A DNA stretch of 64,000 nucleotides, from assembly GCA_946481275.1 (NCBI GenBank), contig CAMLMV010000018.1, positions 1 to 64,000 on the forward strand, read 5' to 3'. The position numbers and the translations under genes were made by a program. Below, piece after piece: positions 36,101 through 42,610 of this stretch. This DNA is from an uncultured Massilia sp. Its GTDB lineage: Bacteria; Pseudomonadota; Gammaproteobacteria; Burkholderiales; Burkholderiaceae. The notes under the pieces are model-generated. The model did not search any database. It was given only the letters and a program-made list of their open reading frames with translations, and had not been told where the DNA came from. Positions within the stretch are counted from its first letter, which is position 1. Each line of letters opens with the position of its first letter.

Positions 36101-38045
36101 CGCTTACAACGCCAACGGCCAGCTGGCCGAAGCGAAGAACGAACACGCCCGGCTGCAATGGTTCTACGACGCTGCCGGCAACCTGGTGCGCGAGCACCAG
36201 CACTACCAGGGGCCGTTCCATCCCGACAGGGGCACCGCGGTCTGGCACCACCACTACGACGAACTCAACGAACGTAGCGCTACCGTCCGCCCCGACGGTC
36301 ACCGCCTCGACTGGCTGACCTACGGCGCCGGCCACGTGCATGGCCTGCTGCTCGACGGGCAAGACCTCGTCTCCTTCGAGCGCGACGCGCTGTACCAGGA
36401 AACCGGCCGCACCCAGGCCAACGGTCTGCTGCAAACGATGAAGTACGACCCGCTTGGGCGCCTGATCGAGCAGCAGCTCGGCGCCATCGCGCAGGCCAGC
36501 CAGAAGCACCAAGCCAGCATGCAAGCGGCGATCCTGCGGCGCTACCGCTACGACCCATCCGGCCAACTGACCGGCCTTGAAGACAGCCGGCGCGGCCGCC
36601 TCGAATACCGCTACGACCCGGTCGGGCGGCTGCTGGAGGCAAACAGCGCATTGGGCCATGAAACCTTTGCCTTCGATCCGGCCGGCAACATCCAGGCAGC
36701 CGATAGCGTGCAGCAGGAACCCATGACCCGGCGCGACCCGCCGCCTAAGCTGCCTAAGCTGCTGGACAACCTGCTCAAGGAATATGCCGGTACCAAGTAC
36801 CGCTACGACGACCGCGGCAACCTCGTCGAACGCGTACAGAACGGCGAGCGGTCCGAGTATGCATGGGATGCGTTCAACCGGATGACCCGCGCCACGACCT
36901 GGCGTGGCGTCACTACCTTTGCCTACGATCCGCTGGGGCGACGCATCGCCAAGCACAGCCAAGCAATGGAAGGCGCTGCCTTGCGGGAGACGGCCCGGAC
37001 TATGTACGGCTGGGATGGCGACACACTGGCGTTGGAAAGCAGCGTGCACCGGGGCCATGCGGCGGACGAACGGACGGTGCACTACGCGTACGAGCGCGAC
37101 AGCTTCGTGCCGCTGGTGCAGGCAACCCGAAGCCAGGCGCTTCGACTGGCGCCCACCACCGATGTGAAAGCGCTGATGGCGGGCAACGGCGGCAAGTACG
37201 ACATTGCGCTCGATCCGCTATGGAACGGCGAGTACGAGCAGGAAGCCGAGCCGTTCGGTAAGGATGAGATCGCCTTCTATCAATGCGATCATTTGGGCAC
37301 GCCTCAAGAACTGACGGATTGCGAGGGCCAGGTTGCGTGGTCGGCGCAGTACAAGGCGTGGGGGGAGGCCAAAGAGGCGATCAGCGAGGCGGCATACAGG
37401 GCCGGGATTCGGAATCCGATCCGGTTCCAGGGGCAATACTTTGATGAAGAGACGGGGCTGCATTACAACCGGTATCGGTATTACGATCCACACAGCGGAC
37501 GGTTTATAAGCCGCGATCCTGCCGGGCTACTGGGCGGTTTCAACGTTCACTCCTATGCTCCCAACCCCATTCATTGGGTGGACCCACTTGGTCTCGCACC
37601 TATCTGGGATTGCAAGTCGAGCAAATGGCGCGATAGCGCTACAGGCCGGTACAGAAGCAGACCGACCGAGGCGGTAAAGACCGAGCCCAATCAGGCCTTC
37701 TTCTGGTCAGGCCGCACCGAGGGCGTAGGTGGCGAACACGTTGCCAAACAAGTGGCAACTGCTCATGGAGGAACTACGCTGGAGTTGCAGTTGGAGAAGA
37801 ACGGTGTGGTGATGCCCCCGTGGGACCCCAACAACCCAAAGGCTGTCAAAGAGTGGGAAGAGATTTCGAAATCCTACGCCCAGCAAGCGTGTGGTTTGAC
37901 TCACGGAGTGATTGGGCAGGAGCTCCGGCCTGGCAACATTTGGGAAACGCGGGAAAAAGGGGCATTAATGGGCAACCCATCCGTGACCCAGATCGACACC
38001 ATTGACCCCAAGACTGGCACCACGAAAACTATCTTTAGACGATGA
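33111..38045 (+). CDS. Rhs polymorphic toxin, type VI effector
   Basis: A 1644-residue Rhs protein, presumably loaded on the VgrG encoded 16 bases upstream. Residues 1-330: an N-terminal domain with two hydrophobic stretches (LPLIGNIMALIDAIMDMVQV; VSLGINLIGVIPVPPAMSAA) and no PAAR motif. Residues about 340-1480: the Rhs cocoon with many Y-x-Y-D-x-x-G-R-L repeats. The core ends with RYYDPHSGRFISRDPAG and DPLGL at 1491-1495, the usual autocleavage boundary. The last ~150 residues are the variable toxin tip: AFFWSGRTEGVGGEHVAKQV, GGTTLELQLEK, EISKSYAQQACG, then ETREKGALMGNPSVTQI. I do not recognise the tip family; the pattern suggests an enzymatic toxin but no activity can be named. The immunity gene overlaps its stop codon. 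Confidence 0.93.
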   Translation: MTVPTQAPPKPAERAPEVAVAPLNTIDQQDIGAGAAAFDKWLRKISYDYVTLERLSTVAGSLPLIGNIMALIDAIMDMVQVTQKYIAKKEVDFLQWVSLGINLIGVIPVPPAMSAARMSLRPALHLVRQKLALGVKDLGPALIEVLIVHLNARLAGEIETFVDSAMSKLAGILDDCANTADGIADDLIKILNRCIGKEPLFDVASPAAVEAKLHDPKVESSWRRMLGALARQYKKAANYAAAAAASQLPRSAIAGVTGIIGHLTDFKGAFRSKLAALADEKAQMSIRWILMRLRDAVTKHKKRYPAMVPSSKGADHKKNNPGHELGATGRQHPATGDANACKLCPAKGGTAHSISFATGAETFTHLDFVLDAPLPIEWSRTYRSQLSAYDRGNLGARWLTPYSTRIDVVGQDKPAGLLYHAADGRSHRYPWLGIGQSHHDPVEQITLTRMSATLLTLDFGKPLPEGEPSPWRETYELVDTVRAKAADLGKEHFRLIALHARDGAALGLRYDHVVATGPYAGEAVLSDIVSKQGETIMAHAGTQIDADSGRILAIWEIKDGKLLRQLAAYDHDEHGDLVRAQDENGAPWHYQYDRHLVTRYTDRTGRGMNLAYDTSIDSGLHAKAIREWADDGSYDTRLEWDKNIRLTYVLDALGHETRYYYDIAGYTYRIVYPDGREEWLFRDDAKNVVRHIYTDGSSEHYRYDDQGNLLTHTRADGSQVHFEYDDQHRVTGIRDGEGGTWKRDYNAQGHLIEETDPLGNKTQYAYDKAGRPVEITDAKGGAKILAYTPDGQLASYTDCSGHSSQWEYDERKRLVKRIDAAGNVTRYRYTPLNAATLTQANSKGTDSGNHPGQLEAVIHPDGSQEQFRHDAEGRLLAHTDALARTTAYRYTSAGMIAKRTDALGHSLHYRWDALGRLSALENENGSVYRFQYDPVGRLLQEQGFDGKATEYRYDEASGVLAETVEAGVTTRLDFDPMGRLVQRRAAAPGQVEQVETFAYNANGQLAEAKNEHARLQWFYDAAGNLVREHQHYQGPFHPDRGTAVWHHHYDELNERSATVRPDGHRLDWLTYGAGHVHGLLLDGQDLVSFERDALYQETGRTQANGLLQTMKYDPLGRLIEQQLGAIAQASQKHQASMQAAILRRYRYDPSGQLTGLEDSRRGRLEYRYDPVGRLLEANSALGHETFAFDPAGNIQAADSVQQEPMTRRDPPPKLPKLLDNLLKEYAGTKYRYDDRGNLVERVQNGERSEYAWDAFNRMTRATTWRGVTTFAYDPLGRRIAKHSQAMEGAALRETARTMYGWDGDTLALESSVHRGHAADERTVHYAYERDSFVPLVQATRSQALRLAPTTDVKALMAGNGGKYDIALDPLWNGEYEQEAEPFGKDEIAFYQCDHLGTPQELTDCEGQVAWSAQYKAWGEAKEAISEAAYRAGIRNPIRFQGQYFDEETGLHYNRYRYYDPHSGRFISRDPAGLLGGFNVHSYAPNPIHWVDPLGLAPIWDCKSSKWRDSATGRYRSRPTEAVKTEPNQAFFWSGRTEGVGGEHVAKQVATAHGGTTLELQLEKNGVVMPPWDPNNPKAVKEWEEISKSYAQQACGLTHGVIGQELRPGNIWETREKGALMGNPSVTQIDTIDPKTGTTKTIFRR

Positions 38046-38296
38046 CCGACATGGAACTGACAGAAATTGCACGTGGACACCTTCGGGTGAAGGACGGCGC
38101 TAAGAGCGTCACCGTATACGGTGAAGCGCTTTTGAGAGGGTACGGATCTCCCGACTTCGTGCTGTATCAGAACAGCATTGAAAAATGGGATGCGCCAAAT
38201 GACCAAGAAGACGTTACTCCCGCCGAGAAGGAGCAGCTGATTCAGTTCCTAAAGGAGGAGTTCTCTAGAAGAAAAATGTTCTTAGAGACTGATTAG
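38042..38296 (+). CDS. Probable cognate immunity protein of the Rhs toxin
   Basis: An 84-residue acidic protein whose ATG overlaps the rhs stop codon (ATGA at 38042-38045), the classic place for the immunity gene of a polymorphic toxin. No signal peptide, so it should protect in the cytoplasm. Segments TVYGEALLRGYGSPDFVLYQ, SIEKWDAPNDQEDVTPAEKE and a C-terminal amphipathic helix resemble the Imm74 type of predicted immunity proteins, judged from memory only. Without it the host should be poisoned by sister cells. Confidence 0.75.
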   Translation: MTDMELTEIARGHLRVKDGAKSVTVYGEALLRGYGSPDFVLYQNSIEKWDAPNDQEDVTPAEKEQLIQFLKEEFSRRKMFLETD

Positions 38297-38329
38297 TGAG
38301 TTTAATCGCGAACCGGGATTAACCTTTTG

Positions 38330-38563
38330 ATGGCCCAAACTCTACTAGTCATCGTAGATTTAAACCATGTCGTCGAAGCGCCGCTAGCAGTCTCGGACCG
38401 GACGTTCTACCAGTGCATTAACTGCTGGACCATTCTCCGGTCGAACCCACCGGACAATGAGTACTGTGTCTGCGGAAATGTCTCCATTGATGTTGATGCC
38501 GGAAGGGCTGGGGCTAGGGCCGAGTGGTTGCTTCGAGTGTTGGAAATCACTCATGCAGACTGA
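38330..38563 (+). CDS. Small zinc-ribbon-like protein, possible orphan immunity
   Basis: A 77-residue ORF from ATG at 38330 (a TTG directly before it is also in frame), 33 bases after the immunity gene. The centre has two cysteine pairs (YQCINCWTILRSNPPDNEYC followed by VCG), which could hold zinc. No toxin stands directly upstream of it. Position in the immunity tail and size suggest a retained immunity gene from an earlier toxin tip, but the family is not known to me. A 6-base hairpin (TTAATC/GATTAA) lies just upstream. Confidence 0.5.
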   Translation: MAQTLLVIVDLNHVVEAPLAVSDRTFYQCINCWTILRSNPPDNEYCVCGNVSIDVDAGRAGARAEWLLRVLEITHAD

Positions 38564-38604
38564 TTCAACGCATGATCATTCCTTTCACCGTGGAGAGTTC
38601 GTCC

Positions 38605-38640
38605 CGGTTTAGCTACAACCCGCTGGGCCAGCGAAGATGC
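38605..38640 (+). other. Scar of rhs coding sequence
   Basis: Twelve codons reading RFSYNPLGQRRC, which match the Rhs repeat consensus (the intact rhs has FAYDPLGRRIAK at about 36921-36956). There is no open reading frame of useful length around it. It looks like debris of a former rhs gene. Confidence 0.55.
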
Positions 38641-38652
38641 ACATTGGGGGTC

Positions 38653-38793
38653 ATGAGCAATCGAGTCATCCGAGTCGGCGACCTCACCAGCCAAGGCGGC
38701 AAGGTGCTCGCCAGCAGCGCGCCGCATTTCACCATAACCGGCATTGCGGTAGCACCGGTAGGCGCCCTTGTATCTGCCTGTATATGGAGTTGA
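38653..38793 (+). pseudogene. Truncated PAAR-domain gene
   Basis: An ATG-started 46-codon frame beginning MSNRVIRVGDLTSQGGKVLA, the unmistakable start of a PAAR spike-tip protein, then SSAPHFTITGIAVAPVGALV and a stop. A full PAAR domain needs about 85-95 residues, so half is missing and the zinc-binding region is lost. It ends inside the leader of the next immunity-like gene. Compare the intact PAAR gene at 40720. Confidence 0.7.
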
Positions 38794-38800
38794 CAAGCCC

Positions 38801-39235
38801 ATGATTAACCTCACCAAAGGACAAATAAATCTCGGCGATAAAAATATCGTCGCTGTTTCTGACGAAGAATTAAAAGCTCTCGCTGAAAAATGTTTAATTG
38901 AGAAGAGAGAAACTGGTGGAGGCAGGCTTTACTACTACGTCGAAGCTGCAGCTGACGGTATGAGGTTTGGGGTTTTTATCAGGTTGCGAGAGAAAAGGAT
39001 AGAATGGCTACGATTGAGCTGGTTAGACAGTCCTGTAAAGGGATGGGATGACGTAAGTGAAAAAGCGATGAAAGATGAGTATCGTCTGCTATCGAATTTC
39101 GTAGAAAAAGTGGTCGGAAGTCCACCTGATCATAAAAAAAATAGACAGCGTACCTGGCGCTTCAATTGGGGGCAAGTTGAAGTAAGCTATGAGCCGCGCG
39201 CCTATCAGGCGGACATCTATATGGTACCTCGGTGA
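38801..39235 (+). CDS. Immunity-like protein, copy 1 of a duplicated pair
   Basis: A 144-residue protein, MINLTKGQINLGDKNIVAVS at its start, GWDDVSEKAMKDEYRLLSNF in the middle and FNWGQVEVSYEPRAYQADIY near the end. No signal peptide or membrane segment. It is about two-thirds identical to the broken gene at 39441-39876. Its position behind a PAAR/rhs scar in the tail of the toxin locus suggests an orphan immunity gene; the family is unknown to me. Its codons are clearly AT-richer than those of the surrounding chromosome. Confidence 0.6.
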   Translation: MINLTKGQINLGDKNIVAVSDEELKALAEKCLIEKRETGGGRLYYYVEAAADGMRFGVFIRLREKRIEWLRLSWLDSPVKGWDDVSEKAMKDEYRLLSNFVEKVVGSPPDHKKNRQRTWRFNWGQVEVSYEPRAYQADIYMVPR

Positions 39236-39265
39236 GGCAGATCGACAGAAAGGTTGTGATGGGCA

Positions 39266-39388
39266 GCACACTCGATCAGCTTCGCCACTGGTGTCGAAAC
39301 CTTCATCCACACGGACTTCGTACTGGATGCGCCGCTCCCTATCGCATGGAGTCGCACCTACCGCAGCCAATTGCGCGCCTATGATCGC
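39266..39388 (+). repeat. Displaced 123-base rhs fragment
   Basis: Forty-one codons (starting AHSISFATGVETFIHTDFVL) that align without gaps to 34161-34283 of the intact rhs gene. Counting by hand, 107 of 123 bases match (87%). The fragment runs straight into unrelated sequence on both sides. It lies between the two immunity-like copies. Confidence 0.85.
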
Positions 39389-39440
39389 AAAAAACCGTAT
39401 GAGTATGGAAAAAGGCCCAATTATGGGAGATAACACGCCC

Positions 39441-39876
39441 ATGATTAATTTCATTGAAGGACGACTTAATATAGGCGAGAAAAATATTCTCGCTGCGTGT
39501 GATAATGATTTAAAGGCTCTCGCCGAAGAAGGCTTAATTGAGAAGCGGAAGACCGGCATAGGCGAGACTTACTACTACGTCGAAGCTGAGGCAAATTGCA
39601 TGAGATTTGGTGTTGTCATCAGTTTGCGAGAGAAAAAGATTGAGTGGCTGCGATTACACTGGTTAGATAGTCCTATGAAAGGGTGGGATGACGTAAGTGA
39701 AAAGTTAATGATGGACGAATATCGCCTGCTATCAGATCTCGTTAAAAAGCAGGTCGGAGCTCCCCCCCGACAATAGAAGAACCGCGACACGAACATGGCG
39801 CTTTAAGTGGGGACAAGTTAACGTGAGCTATGAACCACGTTCCTTCCAATCTGACATTTTCATGAAACCTCGATGA
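39441..39876 (+). pseudogene. Immunity-like protein, copy 2, frameshifted in a C7 run
   Basis: Starts MINFIEGRLNIGEKNILAAC and follows copy 1 along its length, but stops early at 39774 after ...QVGAPPRQ. The cause is seven C at 39762-39768: with six, the frame continues as PPDNRRTATRTWRFKWGQVN and ends at 39876 (FMKPR), matching copy 1 (SPPDHKKNRQRTWRFNWGQV ... MVPR). So it is either a recent pseudogene, a phase-variable gene or a sequencing slip. An in-frame ATG at 39424 is an alternative start. Confidence 0.75.
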
Positions 39877-40011
39877 GACTGCTCGACATCAAGGTTTTTG
39901 ATAAAAATCAGGTTTTTGCAACCAGCACGGGCAAACGATTGGCACCCGAAATATTAGTTTAACGGGTTTGTGAACAAGTGAAACTTAACAACTATATTTT
40001 TAGCGATGGGA

Positions 40012-40083
40012 ATCTAACAAAGCGGGGTTACGCGTCATGCGCTATTTTTTGAAATCAAGATTGACGTCTAATTTACGTTAGAC
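40012..40083 (+). other. attC-like site upstream of the exported-protein cassette
   Basis: Ends fit integron core sites: ATCTAAC (40012-40018, RYYYAAC) and GTTAGAC (40077-40083, GTTRRRY), 6 of 7 bases complementary, 72 bases overall. Inside, CGTCA and TGACG can pair. The internal fold is weaker than in the downstream site. No integrase is in the window. Confidence 0.3.
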
Positions 40084-40143
40084 TGCTCGGTGCATCTGAA
40101 ATTTCCTGAAGCTTTTTTTCGTTGGAACCTCAAGGAGATCATA

Positions 40144-40535
40144 GTGCAGTTCAAAAAAATCATTGTAGCTGCAACCCTTATGCTTGCAGCATCTATGACA
40201 ATGGCTGAGTCGGCACCAAAAGCTGTTGATTTAAATAAACTTTATGGACGTTTTGAAAAATCCGGACACTCATCCCTAGAGCTTATGGAGACCACGAAAC
40301 GGTTCTAATTTCAGGTGTGGCACTTGATGTTACGCAATCGTTTAGTGGCAATTCTATTTTAAAAGTCGGCGTACACGCTAACTCGCAGGAATTAGCGAGG
40401 CTCACCGCTGCCGATGAGACTCAGGAAAATAAGCTAAAGGCGTTGCAAGCTGGCGCAAAATTCAAGGCCGTTTGTGATTTGGCATTCTCCTCAGGGGCAC
40501 AATATATTTCCTTTGAAGGGTGTGTTTTCAAATAA
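40144..40535 (+). pseudogene. Small exported protein gene broken by a frameshift
   Basis: Starts with GTG at 40144 (AAGGAG upstream) and a signal peptide, MQFKKIIVAATLMLAASMTM. The first frame stops at 40308 after ...ELMETTKRF; the frame one base back continues GDHETVLISGVALDVTQSFS and runs to 40535 (YISFEGCVFK). One lost base near 40280 explains both halves, which together would give a ~130-residue periplasmic protein with an OB-fold-like pattern. The two attC-like sites flank it. Function unknown. Confidence 0.55.
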
Positions 40536-40539
40536 AACG

Positions 40540-40601
40540 GCCTAACATTGCATTAACCAGGGCGTGCGTACGGCACGCCGGTTAATTCTAAATGTTATAG
40601 C
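40540..40601 (+). other. attC-like folded site downstream of the cassette
   Basis: An imperfect cruciform with the layout of an integron attC: outer pair GCCTAACAT / ATGTTATAGC (one extra base), unpaired spacers TGC and TCTAA, inner pair ATTAACC (40552-40558) / GGTTAAT (40580-40586), two unpaired bases (AG), then hairpin GGCGTGC / GCACGCC (40561-40567, 40573-40579). GCCTAAC fits RYYYAAC exactly; the right end GTTATAG departs from GTTRRRY at one base. A plain transcription terminator is the alternative, but no T run follows. Confidence 0.4.
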
Positions 40602-40719
40602 AGCAATCCCTGATTGCACTGCAAGCGTCAGCTAAGATATATCTACGTTAGCCTAACGATCGCAATTAGCCGGAAGGCCCACCGATCTCCTAACGTCACC
40701 GATTCCACTGGAGAGCCAA

Positions 40720-40998
40720 ATGTCATTAAAGATCATTACAGTCGGAGACAAAACCGATCATGGCGGCACAGTTATTAGCGGTTCGCCCAACCACGACATC
40801 AGGGGAAGGGCGATAGCCCGACTGGGTGACAAAGTTGACTGTCCGCAGCCCTACCCTGGTGGCAAACCGCACGGTGTAAATAAAATCATCACTGCCCACG
40901 ACACACTTACAGTCGACGGCGTGCCCATTGCGGTCGAGGGATGCACGACGGAATGCGGGTGCAAGCTGATCGGCAGCTTGCCGGCGACGGTCGGTTGA
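40720..40998 (+). CDS. Stand-alone PAAR-domain spike-tip protein
   Basis: A 92-residue PAAR protein that would sharpen the VgrG tip and can carry effectors. Motifs: IITVGDKTDHGGTVISGSPN at the start, IRGRAIARLGDKVDCPQPYP, HGVNKIITAHDTLTVDGVPI and the closing ECGC. His and Cys at the usual places should bind the zinc. It is intact, unlike the remnant at 38653. The Rhs effector upstream has no PAAR domain of its own, so this protein may complete the spike. Confidence 0.88.
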   Translation: MSLKIITVGDKTDHGGTVISGSPNHDIRGRAIARLGDKVDCPQPYPGGKPHGVNKIITAHDTLTVDGVPIAVEGCTTECGCKLIGSLPATVG

Positions 40999-41028
40999 AA
41001 GCCTTGATCGGGTACGTTCCTACTGCTT

Positions 41029-41420
41029 TCATGGACTGTCCAAGTAACGTGCCATGACGCGTTCGCCCAGCAGCTTGAAGCATCACATCTTCACTTCAAC
41101 AAGGCTGCGGCAGTGGTAGTCGCTCCATTTTTTCGGATCGCCCGGTCAGCCTGCGCATGCGCACCGTGTGCCGGATGGACGTTCCGGGCATCCGCACCGC
41201 AGCGATTCGTCTTCCGAAATTTGGCGTTCTTGCGGAGCGGGATCGACGCATACACGGCGCGCAAAGCGATCGCCTCATGGCAGTCCTTCGTGTCGCAAGC
41301 GCCGTCGTCCTTGACGCTGGCAATGCGCTTCTCGGCAGGAATCTGATCAAGCAGCCTTGGCAGGACAGGCGCCCAATACTGTTGCCGGGCGCACAACACG
41401 AAGGCAAGTCGTATGCCTAC
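41029..41420 (-). mobile_element. Decayed IS5-type transposase remnant
   Basis: On the minus strand one frame reads RLLDQIPAEKRIASVKDDGA and RAVYASIPLRKNAKFRKTNR, matching the DDE region of IS5-group transposases (the second Asp in DDGA). After a frameshift another frame reads KKWSDYHCRSLVEVKM, a stop, then CFKLLGERVMARYLDSP, the usual C-terminal transposase sequence. The N-terminal half is missing and I see no terminal inverted repeats, so it is dead. It marks the right part of the accessory region. Confidence 0.7.
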
Positions 41421-41566
41421 GACGGAGACGTGACCGAATACGGCGAAAAATTGATCACGTCATTATGAGCAGGCCGTTAAAAGTACGGCTACCTCAGCCA
41501 GCCATAATGCGCAAGGGGGCTGCCAACGGTGGGTTACGCGCTCATGCACGTAGCCCTTTTGTATTT

Positions 41567-42586
41567 TTAACGCGGCGCCACCGTACAACTGTCGACATCA
41601 TCCCGCCTGTCGAACGTGAACCGCACGGGCAGGAACGTCTCGATCACCTGCGCATTGGTGCGCGCATGCATCGACACCTCGTCCAGCGTGAAGCCGCCGC
41701 CGCCGGCCAGCGCGAGCGGGAGCATCATCTGGTCGGCCAGGTATTCGGCGAATGCCGCCCGCGACATCAGGTACTGGCGCGCACGCTGCACCACCTGGCG
41801 TGCCACCTGTTCGGACGCAACGGACTTTTCGCCGAACGCCGTGAACACTTCCGTCGCATGGTCGTAGTCGAGGGTCAGCATCAAGGCATTGCCCGGTCCC
41901 TGGTCGGCCGACAGGTCGCGTACCAGCAACTGGTCTTCTCCCCAGTTCATGGCCCGGCCGACGCATTCCAGTTCGCGCTGCGCCACCCGTCCCGGGACGC
42001 CGGCCACGAACGCCTCGGCGTACGCGGCACGGCGTTCGCCGCGCGTCATCCACGTGCGCGGCCGCAGCTCGGCACAGGGCTCGACGCGGGCCATCACGAC
42101 GCCGCCGCCGGCCGGATAAAAGCCGAAGCGCTCCAGCTGGATGTCGATGCGGGCGCCCATCTCGGCCAGGCGCGGGCACCAGGCGCGCTGCAGGAATTGC
42201 ACGGGCGGCGCCATCGGGTTGTGCGTGCCGCCCGCGAGCCGCAAGGTCGACGGTTTGTCCGCCCTCAGCAGCGCCGGCAGCACGGTCTGCAGCACCAGCG
42301 TGCAGCTGCCCGCTGTGCCGATGGCGAATTCGTAGTCTCCCCCGCGGACCGGGCCCGGCACGAACGCCAGGTCCTGGCTGCCGAGCGCCGCGCCTGTCGC
42401 CTCGCCGCCGCACACCTGCAACGCCGCCTGCACGGCCACGAGGTGCTGGCGCATCAGGCCGGGCCTGGCTCGGTTGGCGCGGATGTTCCGGATGCGGAAT
42501 GGCCGCCCCGTGACCATGGCAAGCGTCAGCGCGCTGCGCAGGATCTGCCCGCCGCCCTCCCCGACTGCGCCATCCAGTTCGATCAT
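41567..42586 (-). CDS. rtcA: RNA 3'-terminal phosphate cyclase
   Basis: Converts an RNA 3'-phosphate to a 2',3'-cyclic phosphate through an adenylated intermediate. 339 residues. N-terminal GEGGGQILRSALTLAMVTGR and RANRARPGLMRQHLVAVQAA, the strand GTAGSCTLVLQTVLPALLRA, and the catalytic His in LDEVSMHARTNAQVIETFLP near the C-terminus are all present. The ATG at 42586 has AAAGGA upstream; an ATG five codons earlier would place that site inside the gene. 24 bases downstream of rtcB, so one operon. Confidence 0.95.
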   Translation of the reverse strand: MIELDGAVGEGGGQILRSALTLAMVTGRPFRIRNIRANRARPGLMRQHLVAVQAALQVCGGEATGAALGSQDLAFVPGPVRGGDYEFAIGTAGSCTLVLQTVLPALLRADKPSTLRLAGGTHNPMAPPVQFLQRAWCPRLAEMGARIDIQLERFGFYPAGGGVVMARVEPCAELRPRTWMTRGERRAAYAEAFVAGVPGRVAQRELECVGRAMNWGEDQLLVRDLSADQGPGNALMLTLDYDHATEVFTAFGEKSVASEQVARQVVQRARQYLMSRAAFAEYLADQMMLPLALAGGGGFTLDEVSMHARTNAQVIETFLPVRFTFDRRDDVDSCTVAPR

Positions 42587-42610
42587 GTCATGTCCTTTCA
42601 TCCCCTCATT

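Noticed and set aside
40066..40083. GTCTAA/TTAGAC hairpin as a transcription terminator
   Set aside because: Short A/T-rich stem with no following T run; it is better explained as part of the attC-like right end.
28695..41566. A clear integrative element with integrase and att repeats at tRNA-Thr
   Set aside because: No integrase gene is present and I could not find a repeat of the tRNA 3' end on the right side, so only a generic island is claimed.
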